Origin: Bacteroidia bacterium
GTDB taxonomy: Bacteria; Bacteroidota; Bacteroidia; Flavobacteriales; Flavobacteriaceae
Direction: 5' to 3'
Assembly (NCBI GenBank): GCA_030430385.1
Contig: JAUIFO010000011.1
Location: forward strand, 1 to 64,000
Length of the DNA: 64,000 nt
Shown: in pieces, positions 1 through 9,119 of the stretch
How positions within the stretch are numbered: the stretch's first letter is position 1
How the letters are laid out: each line of letters begins with the position of its first letter
Position numbers and translations under genes: made by a program
Notes under the pieces: model-generated
The model's input: the letters and a program-made list of their open reading frames with translations, nothing else
Told to the model about the DNA's origin: nothing
Databases searched by the model: none

Positions 1-801
1 AATAGTTCCGTTAACGCTATCCATTATGCTTTAAATTTATTTAGTGGTCAAAGCTGTAAATTTTATGTGCTACACGTCGAAGCACTAAATGCGTATTTAA
101 GTGATGATTTAATGGCTGGTGGAAATGCCAGTATTTATGATACATTACTTAAAAAGCCTAAAAGTAAGTTAGATGCGCTTATCACAAGTCTAGAAAAGAA
201 TAGTGAGAAAGAAGACTTTAGTTTTGAAATGATTTTAGATCACGATGTGTTTATTGATGCTATCAAACAAGTCATTCAATCAAAACCTATCGATTTAATT
301 GTGATGGGAACTAATGGTGTTACAGGTGCTAAAGAAGTTATTTTTGGTAGCAATACTATTAATGTCATAAGAAAAATAAACTGTCCTACTTTAGTAATTC
401 CTGAAGCCTTTGAATTTAAATCACCTAGTGAAGTATTATTACCATTAGATATGAATGACGCTATTGATGGTATTGCATTCAAAGCACTATTAGAGTTTAC
501 AAATACTTATTCTAATAGATTACATCTTATGCGAATAATGCCTACAGCTGATGATTTGAGCATACAGGACCAAGATAAAGCAAACATTAGTAGTTCCTTA
601 AAAGATATCAATAGCAAATATCTTGCGGTTAGTCAAACACCTATGGATGAAGCTGTAAAGTCTTATTTACAGACCAATAACATTGACTTAATCACATTAT
701 TAGTTCAAAAGGAAACCCTTTTTGAACGCTTCTTTATTGGATCTTCAACCACTGAGATAAGTAATACACTTCAAGTGCCATTACTTGTCTATCATGTATA
801 A
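1..801 (+). CDS. Universal stress protein, two UspA domains, 5' end cut by the window
   Basis: The reading frame is open from the first base, so the true start lies outside; 266 codons are visible. The first UspA domain ends with a full nucleotide-binding signature, GTNG followed nine residues later by GS (G-x2-G-x9-G-S), then the strand CPTLVIPEA. A second, more divergent UspA domain follows and ends in QVPLLVYHV, with a degenerate glycine motif (FIGSSTT). Tandem-domain Usp proteins of this size are common in Bacteroidota and act in the cytoplasm during starvation and stress; the exact role of this one is unknown. An internal GTG at base 67 could be taken for a start, but the sequence before it (ending CKFYVLHVEA) is normal UspA sequence. 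Confidence 0.9.
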   Translation, partial: NSSVNAIHYALNLFSGQSCKFYVLHVEALNAYLSDDLMAGGNASIYDTLLKKPKSKLDALITSLEKNSEKEDFSFEMILDHDVFIDAIKQVIQSKPIDLIVMGTNGVTGAKEVIFGSNTINVIRKINCPTLVIPEAFEFKSPSEVLLPLDMNDAIDGIAFKALLEFTNTYSNRLHLMRIMPTADDLSIQDQDKANISSSLKDINSKYLAVSQTPMDEAVKSYLQTNNIDLITLLVQKETLFERFFIGSSTTEISNTLQVPLLVYHV

Positions 802-846
802 TTTAGATATTTTACCAGACGACTAGTTATACAGCATAATTATTAT

Positions 847-1305
847 ATGAATGACAATCTAACTAATGAATTCTTTGGCATCGGAATTCAGAATGGAAAA
901 ACACCCGAGAATTTAGGTGTACTTTGGCGCTCTGCTCAAAATCTTGGTGCGAGTTTTATTTTTACTATCGGAAATCGGTACGCTAAACAAGCTTGTGATA
1001 CGCATAATGCAGTAAAATCTATGCCTTATTTTCATTATGAAACCTTTGAAGACTTCTTTAATAATTTGCCTAAAGGGGCTCGGTTAGTTGGTGTGGAATT
1101 AACTGATAAAGCCGAAGATCTAGAAACATTTCATCATCCCAGACGTTGTGTATATTTGTTAGGTGCTGAAGATCATGGATTGTCTAAACAAGCCATTGAA
1201 AAAAGTCATTTTTTAATCAAATTCAAATCTCAATTAAGTTTGAATGTTTCTGTAGCAGGAAGTATTGTGATGTATGATAGAGGGATTTCAAAACCAAGGT
1301 CGTAA
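847..1305 (+). CDS. TrmH/SpoU-family RNA 2'-O-ribose methyltransferase
   Basis: A 152-residue SPOUT methyltransferase with all three SpoU motifs: NLG..R.A...GA at residues 22-35, LLGAEDHGLS at 104-113 and LNVSVAGSIVMYDR at 132-145. It consists of the catalytic domain alone, with no N-terminal substrate-binding extension, as in the small TrmL-like members that methylate tRNA. The RNA target cannot be read from the sequence. It transfers a methyl group from S-adenosylmethionine to a ribose 2'-OH. era follows 24 bases later, and a possible era promoter overlaps this gene's stop codon. A second SpoU enzyme (RlmB type) lies near 22.0 kb and is longer at its N-terminus. Confidence 0.9.
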   Translation: MNDNLTNEFFGIGIQNGKTPENLGVLWRSAQNLGASFIFTIGNRYAKQACDTHNAVKSMPYFHYETFEDFFNNLPKGARLVGVELTDKAEDLETFHHPRRCVYLLGAEDHGLSKQAIEKSHFLIKFKSQLSLNVSVAGSIVMYDRGISKPRS

Positions 1306-1310
1306 CTTTG
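1303..1310 (+). promoter_or_regulatory. Possible -7 promoter element for era
   Basis: TAACTTTG matches the Bacteroidota -7 consensus TAnnTTTG and lies 19 bases before the era start, overlapping the stop codon of the upstream methyltransferase gene. No clear TTG -33 element is seen at the expected distance. Confidence 0.4.
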
Positions 1311-1329
1311 TATCTTAATTTAACAATGT

Positions 1330-2214
1330 ATGAGTCATAAAGCAGGTTTTGTAAATATCATTGGAAACCCTAATGTTGGAAAGTCTACACTAATGAATGC
1401 CTTCATTGGTGAAAAATTATCAATCATCACCTCCAAAGCACAAACAACAAGACATCGTATTTTAGGAATTGTTAATGGTGAGGATTTTCAGATCGTACTT
1501 AGTGATACACCTGGAATTATTAAACCTGCCTACGAACTCCAAGAATCCATGATGGAGTTTGTGAAATCTGCTTTTGAAGATGCCGATGTATTGATCTATA
1601 TGGTTGAAATAGGCGAGAAGGATCTTAAAGATGAAGCCTTCTTCAAAAAAATTACCAATTCCAAAATCCCTGTACTTTTATTGCTCAATAAAATCGATAA
1701 TTCTAATCAGGAACAACTTGAGGAGCAAGCCGAATTATGGCAACAAAAAGTACCAAATGCCGAGTTTTATCCAATTTCGGCACTTAACGGATTTAACGTG
1801 CAAAACGTTTTTGATCGTATCATTGAACTCTTACCTGAATCGCCACCTTTTTACCCTAAAGATCAATTAACTGATAAACCTGAACGCTTTTTTGTTAATG
1901 AGGCTATTCGTGAAAAAATCTTGTTGCACTACAAAAAGGAAGTTCCCTACGCCGTAGAAGTAGATACCGAAGAGTTTTTTGAAGAAGATAAGATCATCAG
2001 AATGCGTTCTGTAATTATGGTAGAACGCGATACGCAAAAAGGGATTATTATTGGACATAAAGGATCGGCTTTAAAACGCGTTGGTATGGAAGCTAGAAAA
2101 GACTTGGAGAAGTTCTTCGGAAAGCAAGTCCATTTGGAATTGTATGTAAAAGTCAATAAAAATTGGCGTAGTAATCAGCGACAGCTGAAACGTTTTGGTT
2201 ACAATCAGAAGTAA
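1330..2214 (+). CDS. era: GTPase Era, 30S ribosome assembly factor
   Basis: At 294 residues it has the normal Era length. The G domain shows G1 GNPNVGKS (12-19), switch I QTTRH (38-42), G3 DTPG (59-62), G4 NKID (120-123) and G5 SAL (150-152). The C-terminal KH domain, which binds the 3' end of 16S rRNA, carries IIIGHKGSALKRVG (about 239-252) with GHKG as its GxxG loop. Era is an essential maturation factor for the small subunit. An ATG four bases earlier runs into a stop after four codons, so the start used here is the only good one. A second ribosome-assembly GTPase, Der, lies about 2.3 kb downstream. Confidence 0.97.
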   Translation: MSHKAGFVNIIGNPNVGKSTLMNAFIGEKLSIITSKAQTTRHRILGIVNGEDFQIVLSDTPGIIKPAYELQESMMEFVKSAFEDADVLIYMVEIGEKDLKDEAFFKKITNSKIPVLLLLNKIDNSNQEQLEEQAELWQQKVPNAEFYPISALNGFNVQNVFDRIIELLPESPPFYPKDQLTDKPERFFVNEAIREKILLHYKKEVPYAVEVDTEEFFEEDKIIRMRSVIMVERDTQKGIIIGHKGSALKRVGMEARKDLEKFFGKQVHLELYVKVNKNWRSNQRQLKRFGYNQK

Positions 2215-2298
2215 ATCGTAAAGGTTTCATACGTTTCAATTAACATTCACATAAACTAGAAGTTTCAATTTTATGGTTTAACCAATTAAACTATAATT

Positions 2299-3831
2299 AT
2301 GCGACTTTTAAACAAAATTATTTCATTATCTCTTATTGTTTTTCTTTTCGGATGTGAAAAAGATGATGACAATTCAACACCACCTCCAAATCCTACAAAT
2401 GTGAGCTTTAAGTTTAAATCTACGATTAAAGTTGGCGGAGAAGGTGCTTCAGAGATTTCAGCTTTCGATCCAATTTCAAACCGATTATTTACCGTAAATG
2501 TAGAAAGCAATGAAGTTTCAGTACATAATATTTCTGATGTTTACAATGCAGTATCAGAACCATCTATTTCAATGTCTGCGTTTGGAGCACCAAATAGCGT
2601 TGCTGTTTCTGAAGGGAGACTTGCTGTAGCTGTTGAAGCACCAATTAAACAAAACCCAGGACAGATTTTATTATACAATACATCAGATTTAAGCTTAATT
2701 GATCAATTTACAGTTGGCGCTTTGCCAGACATGGTAACATTTTCTAAGGATGGCAATTTAATCTTGTCGGCTAATGAAGGTGAACCTGATGATGATTACC
2801 TTGTAGATCCTTTAGGAACAATTAGTATCATTGATCTTAACGATGATTCTGTAACAACTTTAGATTTTACAGCGTTTAATGCTCAAGAAGCTTCACTTGA
2901 AAGTCAAGGATTTAGAGTGTTTGGCCCAAATGCTGATTTGGCTTCAGATGTTGAGCCAGAATACATTGCTGTATCAGACGATTCGCAATATGCTTGGGTA
3001 GTGCTCCAAGAGAATAACGGCATTGCTAAAGTGAATTTAGTTTCAAAAAGTATCGAAAGTATCTTTCCTCTAGGTTATAAGGATTACAATAACCCAATGA
3101 ATTCAATAGACGCTTCAGATAAAGATGACGTTAATGAATTGAAAAATTGGCCTGTTTATGGAATGTATCAACCTGATGGGATTACCTATGTGAAAATAGA
3201 TGGTGTTGAATATATCATTTCTGCGAATGAAGGTGATTCAAGAGATTATGACGGATTCAGTGAAGAAGAGCGTGGTGAAGATCTTACATTAGATCCAACG
3301 GTATTTCCTGCTTCAGAAGACTTTCAAAATGAAACGAAACTAGGAAGACTTAAAGTGACGACTACTTTAGGTGATACAGATAATGATGGCGACTATGACG
3401 AAATTTATAATTATGGTGCACGTTCTTTTAGTATGTGGTCGCCAAATGGTGCTTTAATTTACGATAGTGGTAACGATATTTCAGAATATGTATTGAGTCA
3501 AACTCCTGATCGCTTTAATTGGGATTTTGAAGATAATGAAACAGATAAACGTAGTGATGATAAAGGTGCTGAACCTGAGGCAGTGGAAGTTCTTAAAATA
3601 AATGAAAAAACAGTGCTCTTTGTTGGGCTTGAACGTAATTGTCAGGTTATGGTGTTTGATATTAGTAATCCTACATCTCCTGTATTTATTCAGTTTTTAC
3701 AACAGTCATATGATTTTGCTCCAGAAGGTGTTTTAGCTGTTTCAGCCGATGATAGTCCAACAGGTAAAGCCTTGGTGATTATCTCTAATGAAGGTAGTGG
3801 TACAATTTCTATTTACGAAAATGCAGAGTAA
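2299..3831 (+). CDS. Choice-of-anchor I type secreted beta-propeller lipoprotein
   Basis: This 510-residue protein starts with a lipoprotein signal peptide; the lipobox is LFGC with the lipidated Cys at residue 19, followed by an acidic stretch (EKDDDNS) that favours outer-membrane sorting. The body repeats beta-propeller-like blades with the recurring phrase SANEGEPDDD (about 157) and SANEGDSRDYDGF (about 308), then ARSFSMW, GAEPEAVEV and PEGVLAV. These are hallmarks of the family annotated as choice-of-anchor I proteins, sometimes labelled alkaline-phosphatase-like. No catalytic residues are recognised. It lacks a T9SS C-terminal domain, so anchoring is by lipid. It is monocistronic and closed by its own terminator. 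Confidence 0.8.
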   Translation: MRLLNKIISLSLIVFLFGCEKDDDNSTPPPNPTNVSFKFKSTIKVGGEGASEISAFDPISNRLFTVNVESNEVSVHNISDVYNAVSEPSISMSAFGAPNSVAVSEGRLAVAVEAPIKQNPGQILLYNTSDLSLIDQFTVGALPDMVTFSKDGNLILSANEGEPDDDYLVDPLGTISIIDLNDDSVTTLDFTAFNAQEASLESQGFRVFGPNADLASDVEPEYIAVSDDSQYAWVVLQENNGIAKVNLVSKSIESIFPLGYKDYNNPMNSIDASDKDDVNELKNWPVYGMYQPDGITYVKIDGVEYIISANEGDSRDYDGFSEEERGEDLTLDPTVFPASEDFQNETKLGRLKVTTTLGDTDNDGDYDEIYNYGARSFSMWSPNGALIYDSGNDISEYVLSQTPDRFNWDFEDNETDKRSDDKGAEPEAVEVLKINEKTVLFVGLERNCQVMVFDISNPTSPVFIQFLQQSYDFAPEGVLAVSADDSPTGKALVIISNEGSGTISIYENAE

Positions 3832-3858
3832 ATCTATCTGTTTATTTTAGGTGTTAGC

Positions 3859-3895
3859 AAAGGTCTTGGTTTTTTAATCAAGGCCTTTATTTTAT
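3859..3895 (+). terminator. Rho-independent terminator after the beta-propeller lipoprotein gene
   Basis: AAAGGTCTTG (3859-3868) pairs with CAAGGCCTTT (3879-3888), a 10-bp stem with one G-T wobble, followed by TTTATTTTAT. The T-rich side is on the + strand only. The 3' arm overlaps the last codon of the convergent membrane-protein gene. Confidence 0.7.
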
Positions 3896-4411
3896 AGTAT
3901 TTAAATCGTGATGTTTTAGCACTTCTCGCATAAAATGATGTAAGTCATACATTTGAGGTGTTCCAGTTTGTCTTCCAATACGACCTCCAAAATACAAAAT
4001 GAACCATACTAAAATCATTAACAGCGTTAAAAACAAAGGAATGGTATAATGCTCACTAAGCGACCAGTTCACATAAGTCCAAATGCAAAACCCAATGAAT
4101 AATGCAGCTACCACAAAATGTAAAAAGATAAACAGCGTCCATACAGACGGCTTTGGTCCAAACAAACCATACACAACACTGTGGTTTTCGTTGTCAAAGG
4201 AAGTATTGATCTCAAGATGAAGTTCGGGAGACCAAAAATGTTGTTGCGTTTTAGGAACCTTAATAAATACATGATCATCAACACGAGTAACGATAAATCC
4301 AGATGTATTAATCGCAGCTTTTTCAAATAGCTTCAGTAGCGAAAGTTTCTCCTCAGCAATATCTATTTTAAAGCGAGGCCTTAGTATAATAGTGTTAGAT
4401 GTAGTTGACAT
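3887..4411 (-). CDS. Two-helix membrane protein of unknown function
   Basis: Not assigned to a family with confidence. From the preferred start (MSTTSNTI) it has 174 residues. The first 85 are soluble and mixed alpha/beta (RPRFKIDIAEEKLSLLKLFEKA; then a VFIKVPKTQQHFWSPELHLEI segment), followed by two transmembrane helices at about 91-113 and 122-143 and a short basic cytoplasmic tail. A start six codons further upstream is possible, but the Met chosen gives an A-rich context typical of flavobacterial starts. It stands alone between convergent and divergent neighbours. Proteins like this are, from memory, widespread in Flavobacteriaceae and sometimes labelled GTP-binding, but there is no GTPase motif here. 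Confidence 0.7.
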   Translation of the reverse strand: MSTTSNTIILRPRFKIDIAEEKLSLLKLFEKAAINTSGFIVTRVDDHVFIKVPKTQQHFWSPELHLEINTSFDNENHSVVYGLFGPKPSVWTLFIFLHFVVAALFIGFCIWTYVNWSLSEHYTIPLFLTLLMILVWFILYFGGRIGRQTGTPQMYDLHHFMREVLKHHDLNTIK

Positions 4412-4501
4412 TTGTGTATTAAAGACCAATTAATTTACGATTTTTATCGCTAATAAAATTCAACTTTATCAGAATTTCAATTTCTTCAACTCATATTTTA
4501 G

Positions 4502-4509
4502 TATCTTTG
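4502..4509 (+). promoter_or_regulatory. -7 promoter element for der
   Basis: TATCTTTG followed by CA matches TAnnTTTG exactly and lies 43 bases before the der ATG, at the expected place in a divergent intergenic region. The -33 element is not obvious. Confidence 0.5.
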
Positions 4510-4552
4510 CAGCCGCTTACAGGATATGTAATGCAGATTAAATCAAAAAGTT

Positions 4553-5860
4553 ATGGGTAATATTGTTGCAATTGTTGGAAGACCAAACGTTGGAAAATCT
4601 ACATTTTTTAATCGCTTAATTCAAAGGCGTGAAGCAATCGTTGATGCGGTTAGTGGTGTGACTAGAGATCGTCACTACGGAAAAAGTGATTGGAATGGCA
4701 AAGAGTTTTCCTTGATCGATACTGGTGGTTACGTAAAAGGAAGTGATGATGTATTTGAAGCAGAAATCGATAAACAAGTCGAATTAGCTATTGATGAAGC
4801 TGATGCTATTATCTTTATGGTCGATGTGGAAACTGGCGTGACAGGAATGGATGAAGATGTTGCACGATTACTTCGAAAAGTTGAAAAACCAGTTTTCCTG
4901 GCTGTCAATAAAGTCGATAATAACAAACGTGCTGAAGATGCTGTGGAGTTTTATGCACTCGGTCTTGGCGATTATTATACCATTGCAAGTATTAACGGAA
5001 GCGGTACAGGAGATTTGTTAGATGCTTTAGTTGCTGCACTTCCTGAAAAAGACGAAGAAGACATTCAAGACGAATTGCCTCGCTTTGCTGTAGTAGGAAG
5101 ACCAAACGCTGGAAAATCCTCTTTTATTAACGCACTCATTGGTGAAGATCGATACATTGTAACTGATATTGCAGGAACTACAAGAGATGCTATAGATACC
5201 AAATACAATCGCTTCGGATTTGAATTTAATTTAGTAGATACGGCTGGAATTAGACGTAAATCAAAGGTTAAAGAAGATCTAGAATTCTATTCGGTAATGC
5301 GAAGCGTCAGAGCAATTGAACATTGTGATGTGTGTTTATTGGTTTTAGATGCTACTAGAGGATTTGACGGACAAGTGCAAAATATATTTTGGTTAGCAGA
5401 GCGTAACCGAAAAGGTATTGTTATTCTTGTGAACAAATGGGACTTGATTGAAAAAGATACGATGACGATGCGTGATTTTGAAAAGCGTATCAGAAAAGAG
5501 ATTGAACCTTTCACAGATGTGCCTATCATTTTTATTTCGGTATTGAATAAGCAGCGTATTTATAAAGCGATAGAAACAGCTGTAGATGTTTATAAGAATA
5601 GAAGCAAAAAAATAAAGACGAGTAAACTAAACGAAGTCTTACTCCCAATTATTGAAAACTATCCACCTCCAGCTTATAAAGGAAAGTTTGTAAAGATTAA
5701 ATACATCATGCAGTTGCCAACACCGCAGCCACAATTTGCATTTTTCTGTAATTTACCTCAGTATGTGCGTGAACCTTATAAGCGTTATCTGGAAAATAAA
5801 TTAAGGGAGCATTTTGACTTTAATGGAGTTCCAATAAGTGTGTATATGCGAAAGAAATAG
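4553..5860 (+). CDS. der: GTPase Der (EngA), 50S ribosome assembly
   Basis: 435 residues with the diagnostic tandem G domains. Domain 1: GRPNVGKS (9-16), DTGG (56-59), NKVD (119-122). Domain 2: GRPNAGKS (182-189), DTAG (229-232), NKWD (294-297). A KH-like domain fills about 350-435. Der is essential for maturation of the large ribosomal subunit. The gene is monocistronic with its own promoter, and it converges on the TPM gene downstream, with a short inverted repeat in the gap. Confidence 0.97.
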   Translation: MGNIVAIVGRPNVGKSTFFNRLIQRREAIVDAVSGVTRDRHYGKSDWNGKEFSLIDTGGYVKGSDDVFEAEIDKQVELAIDEADAIIFMVDVETGVTGMDEDVARLLRKVEKPVFLAVNKVDNNKRAEDAVEFYALGLGDYYTIASINGSGTGDLLDALVAALPEKDEEDIQDELPRFAVVGRPNAGKSSFINALIGEDRYIVTDIAGTTRDAIDTKYNRFGFEFNLVDTAGIRRKSKVKEDLEFYSVMRSVRAIEHCDVCLLVLDATRGFDGQVQNIFWLAERNRKGIVILVNKWDLIEKDTMTMRDFEKRIRKEIEPFTDVPIIFISVLNKQRIYKAIETAVDVYKNRSKKIKTSKLNEVLLPIIENYPPPAYKGKFVKIKYIMQLPTPQPQFAFFCNLPQYVREPYKRYLENKLREHFDFNGVPISVYMRKK

Positions 5861-5875
5861 GTGTTTTAACGAAGT

Positions 5876-5903
5876 GTAGTCCGAAGCTATAGCGAAAGAC
5901 TAC
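5876..5903. repeat. Inverted repeat between der and the TPM gene
   Basis: GTAGTC (5876-5881) pairs with GACTAC (5898-5903) around a self-complementary GCTATAGC core (5886-5893). It spans the 40-base gap between convergent genes and touches the last codon of the minus-strand gene. There is no T-tract, so it looks more like a small palindromic repeat than a terminator. Confidence 0.45.
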
Positions 5904-6748
5904 CAGCTTCCACCAGCACCTCCACCTGAGAATCCGCCTCCACCACCAAAGCCACCGAAACCTCCAGAGCTTCCGCCACCAAAACCGCCAAAGCCACCAC
6001 TAGAGGAGCTTCGTCCATAACTTCCGCGTCCCATATTGCTTAGGATGATAGCATCCAGAATACTGGTACCATCAGTTCGGTTACCTTTATTACCTCCTCG
6101 ATGTCCTCCTTTTCTATTTTTGGAGATAGCTATTAAGAAAATAATAAAAATGATAAATAATAGGATGAGTAGAAATACTGGAAATTCTCCAGAGCTAGAC
6201 TGTCTATTATTTTGATATGCACCTGATAAAACATCAAATATGGCATTAGTGCCTTTATCTAAGCCACTGTAAAAATCTCCTTTCTTAAATTCAGGAATGA
6301 TTTCATTTCTTATGATTTCACCATTAATTCCAGCTGTTAAAAGATGTTCTACACCATATCCAGGTGAGATCCATATTTTTCTGTCATTTTTGGCCAATAA
6401 AATAAAAACACCATTATCTTCCTTTTCTTGACCGATTCCCCATTTATGAGCCCATCTTGGTGTAAGTAATCCGATGTTCTCACCTTTAGTTGTTGGAATA
6501 ATAACAACCATAACTTCTGTTGAGGTCGAATCGTTATAGTGCTTTAACTTATCATAAAGGCGTTTGTATTCTTGTTGCGAAAGTGTTTGCGTACTATCAA
6601 TAACTGGAGGAATAAAACTAGGCTTTTCAGGAACATTATATTGTGCAAAAAGTATACATGAACTTAATAAGAGTAATAATGTGACACAAGATTTTTTAGA
6701 AAAGTGTAAGAGGAAACTATATATGTTCATTATTACATGTGTCATCAC
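5900..6748 (-). CDS. TPM-domain membrane protein with glycine-rich tail
   Basis: 282 residues: a long signal peptide or anchor (hydrophobic core about 21-35, ending FAQ), a TPM domain at about 45-168 (EVMVVIIPTTKG, DNGVFILLAKNDRKIWI, HLLTAGINGEIIRNEIIP), a transmembrane helix at about 178-199, and a glycine-rich tail ending GGGGFSGGGAGGSW. This is the standard YgcG-type layout with the TPM domain outside the cytoplasmic membrane. TPM domains were first characterised as phosphatase-like in photosystem II repair, but their general role is unsettled. It overlaps the upstream TPM gene by four bases (ATGA) and belongs to a TPM-TPM-LemA operon. Confidence 0.88.
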   Translation of the reverse strand: MMTHVIMNIYSFLLHFSKKSCVTLLLLLSSCILFAQYNVPEKPSFIPPVIDSTQTLSQQEYKRLYDKLKHYNDSTSTEVMVVIIPTTKGENIGLLTPRWAHKWGIGQEKEDNGVFILLAKNDRKIWISPGYGVEHLLTAGINGEIIRNEIIPEFKKGDFYSGLDKGTNAIFDVLSGAYQNNRQSSSGEFPVFLLILLFIIFIIFLIAISKNRKGGHRGGNKGNRTDGTSILDAIILSNMGRGSYGRSSSSGGFGGFGGGSSGGFGGFGGGGGFSGGGAGGSW

Positions 6749-7188
6749 TGGTTTCCTTTTGAAATGTCATCACTAAGTTCATTTTTGTCACCATGTACCC
6801 ACGGAAAATGTTTCTCTAACTGTTTTCCAGCACTTGTGATACCTTCTATTAACCCTTGTTTGAATTGCCCTTTTTTAAAGTGTTCTTGTATGATGTCTTT
6901 GGTGCTGTCCCAAAACCCATTTGGAACAACATCATTTATGCCCTTATCTCCAAAAATGACAAAATTTTTATCATCAACAGCAACATAAATCAAAACACCA
7001 TTTTGAAGTTTGGTGTTGTCCATTTTTAAATAATGAAATACGTCCATTGCTCTTTCCAACGGATCTTTTTGAGAGGAGTGTTCAATATGAACTCTTATTT
7101 CTCCTGAGGTGTTTTGCTCAGCTTTCCTAATGGAATGAATAATCTCTTGTTCTTCTTCTGAAGTTAGAAAATCTTCAACTTTCGACAT
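6745..7188 (-). CDS. Second TPM-domain protein, no signal peptide
   Basis: 147 residues, essentially one TPM domain (GEIRVHIEHSS, NGVLIYVAVDDKNFVIFGDKG, FKQGLIEGITSAGKQLEKHF). Unlike its neighbour it has no N-terminal hydrophobic segment and no transmembrane tail, so as written it should be cytoplasmic. The ATG lies one base before the LemA stop, giving tight coupling, and its stop overlaps the next start. The pairing of a soluble and a membrane TPM protein beside LemA recurs in Bacteroidota (from memory). The substrate is unknown. Confidence 0.88.
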   Translation of the reverse strand: MSKVEDFLTSEEEQEIIHSIRKAEQNTSGEIRVHIEHSSQKDPLERAMDVFHYLKMDNTKLQNGVLIYVAVDDKNFVIFGDKGINDVVPNGFWDSTKDIIQEHFKKGQFKQGLIEGITSAGKQLEKHFPWVHGDKNELSDDISKGNQ

Positions 7189-7189
7189 A

Positions 7190-7792
7190 TTAATTGTTAA
7201 AGTCGAACTCTACATCAACTGGTTTATCAGCACCAGCTTCAGCATCGAAGTAAGGTTTATCATCAAAATTTAAAATACCTGCTAAAATGGAGTTTGGAAA
7301 CTCCTTAACGTGAATATTATAAGGCTTAATAGCTTCATTATAGCGTGTTCTAGCAGTTTGAATGGTATTTTCAGTACTAGTCAATTCGTCTTGTAGCTTT
7401 AAGAAATTTTGATTGGATTTTAGATCAGGATATCTTTCTACGGTTACGAGAAGACTTTTTAAAGCACCACTGAGTCCACCTTGAACTTCATTATATTTTG
7501 CCAATTGTTCTGGTGTTACATTTGATGGATCTATATTTATGGAAGTTGCTTTTGCTCTTGCTTCAATAACATCTTTTAAGGTGTTTCTTTCAAAATCTGC
7601 AGCACCTTTTACTGTGTTTACTAGATTTCCGATAAGATCATTTCTACGCTGATACGACGTTTGTACATTTCCCCAAGCTTCACTTACATCTTCATTAAGT
7701 TGAACAGCTGTATTGTTGAATCCTTTTCCCCAAGAATATAGACCTAATACAATAACAGCAATAACAATTACTGGGACTAACCATTTCTTCAT
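7190..7792 (-). CDS. lemA: LemA family membrane protein
   Basis: 200 residues with one N-terminal transmembrane helix (about 4-22, LVPVIVIAVIVLGLYSWG) and a helical LemA domain marked by YQRRNDLIGNLVNTVKGAA near residue 48 and the conserved AGILNF near the end. LemA proteins expose a long helical bundle from the membrane; the biochemical role is not established. It is the first gene of the LemA-TPM-TPM unit and follows the MerR gene by 12 bases, so the MerR and M23 genes may be co-transcribed with it. Confidence 0.93.
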   Translation of the reverse strand: MKKWLVPVIVIAVIVLGLYSWGKGFNNTAVQLNEDVSEAWGNVQTSYQRRNDLIGNLVNTVKGAADFERNTLKDVIEARAKATSINIDPSNVTPEQLAKYNEVQGGLSGALKSLLVTVERYPDLKSNQNFLKLQDELTSTENTIQTARTRYNEAIKPYNIHVKEFPNSILAGILNFDDKPYFDAEAGADKPVDVEFDFNN

Positions 7793-7804
7793 AATATGAT
7801 AGTT

Positions 7805-8134
7805 TTAAAGTTGTGTTTTGATTTTTAAAAGCTGTGCTTTTATACCTTCTAACTTACTAATAATCTCAAAAGTATTCAAACTTTTTTGGCGCTCTTCTTT
7901 TAAGTGCGTTTTAGCACCTTCTAGGGTAAATCCACGTTCTTTTACCAAGTGGTAAATAAACTGAAGGTTCTTGACGTCTTGCGGAGTGAATTTGCGATTA
8001 CCTTTGGCATTCTTCTTAGGCTTGATCACATCAAATTCCTTTTCCCAGAATCTAATTAACGATGTGTTCACTCCAAAGGCTTTGGCAACTTCGCCAATGC
8101 TGTAATATCGTTTTTCTGGTAAATCTATATGCAT
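7805..8134 (-). CDS. Small MerR-family transcriptional regulator
   Basis: 109 residues containing a complete MerR winged helix-turn-helix (YYSIGEVAKAFGVNTSLIRFW at about 10-30; wing GNRKFTPQDV) followed by the dimerisation helix. There is no C-terminal effector-binding domain, so no small-molecule ligand can be proposed. It starts one base inside the stop of the M23 peptidase gene and precedes lemA closely. It may control this operon, but no operator dyad was recognised. Confidence 0.9.
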   Translation of the reverse strand: MHIDLPEKRYYSIGEVAKAFGVNTSLIRFWEKEFDVIKPKKNAKGNRKFTPQDVKNLQFIYHLVKERGFTLEGAKTHLKEERQKSLNTFEIISKLEGIKAQLLKIKTQL

Positions 8135-9105
8135 TAGTCTAAGGATTGATTTTCAAGAGATGCTTTTTCTAATAGTCTGGCATATTCATCAGCAGATAAG
8201 TTTCCGTAGTAGAAATTAATTGGATTGATACGCTCACCATCCTTATGAACTTCATAATGTAAATGTGGTGCTTCTGAACGACCAGTACTTCCAACATAAC
8301 CTATTAAATCACCACGCTTTACCTTTTGATTGCTTCTTACATTATACTTGTACAAATGCGCATAAAGTGAAATATAACCATAGCCATGATCTATACGAAT
8401 ATGCTTACCAAATCCTGAAGCATTATTATCAGCACGAATTACAACACCATCTCCTGTGGCAAAAATTGGAGTGCCACGAGGTGCTGTGAAATCCATTCCA
8501 AAATGGAATTTTCGAACTTTAGTAAAGGGATCAGTTCGATAACCATATCCTGAAGCCATATGTTTTAAATCTTCATTTCTTACAGGTTGAATCGCTGGAA
8601 TTGCCGACAAAAATTTCTCCTTGTCTTCAGCTAATACAGCAATTTCATCTAAGGATTTAGATTGGACTACAATGGCCTTCTGAAGAACATCTAGCTTTTT
8701 GTTAGTTTCTATAATGAGCTTCGAATTATCAAAGCCTTCATACTTCTTATAACGATTTACACCACCAAATCCAGCGCGTCTTTGTTCATTTGGAATTGGA
8801 TTGGCCTCAAAATACAATCTGTAGATCGCATTGTCACGTTCTTCCACACTTTCCAATGCAGCGAACGCATTATCAACACGCTTGTTCAATAATTTGTATT
8901 GTAATTCTAAATTGGTGAGTTCGCGTTTAAGTGCACGCTCTTTAGGTGATTCTATATACTGACTAGCTATAAAAACAAACAAGAATCCAAATAAGGCAGA
9001 AGCCAATAAAAATAGCATAGCAAACTTTATTGTCTTTCTTTTTTTACGCTCTATTTTTCGGTAAGAAAGCGTCTCAGAATCGTAATAATATTTTACTTTA
9101 GCCAT
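8134..9105 (-). CDS. M23 family LytM-type peptidase, membrane anchored
   Basis: 323 residues: an N-terminal transmembrane helix (about 28-48), a coiled coil (about 57-90), then a LytM/M23 domain. The zinc ligands are visible as H201 and D205 (HFGMD) and H283 (HLHYEV), with H250 (YAHL) as the catalytic base, so it should be an active endopeptidase cutting peptidoglycan cross-links in the periplasm. Coiled coil plus M23 matches the cell-division and morphogenesis class. It is the first gene of the minus-strand run continuing through merR and lemA, and is divergent from alaS. Confidence 0.93.
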   Translation of the reverse strand: MAKVKYYYDSETLSYRKIERKKRKTIKFAMLFLLASALFGFLFVFIASQYIESPKERALKRELTNLELQYKLLNKRVDNAFAALESVEERDNAIYRLYFEANPIPNEQRRAGFGGVNRYKKYEGFDNSKLIIETNKKLDVLQKAIVVQSKSLDEIAVLAEDKEKFLSAIPAIQPVRNEDLKHMASGYGYRTDPFTKVRKFHFGMDFTAPRGTPIFATGDGVVIRADNNASGFGKHIRIDHGYGYISLYAHLYKYNVRSNQKVKRGDLIGYVGSTGRSEAPHLHYEVHKDGERINPINFYYGNLSADEYARLLEKASLENQSLD

Positions 9106-9119
9106 ATCTTAAAAAGTTC

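Noticed and set aside
3831..3890. Bidirectional terminator for the convergent genes
   Set aside because: The stem has a T-tract only on the + strand side; the minus side is mixed sequence.
5930..6010. CCACC-rich repeats on the + strand, considered as a separate feature
   Set aside because: They are the antisense of the Gly-rich tail of the TPM protein.
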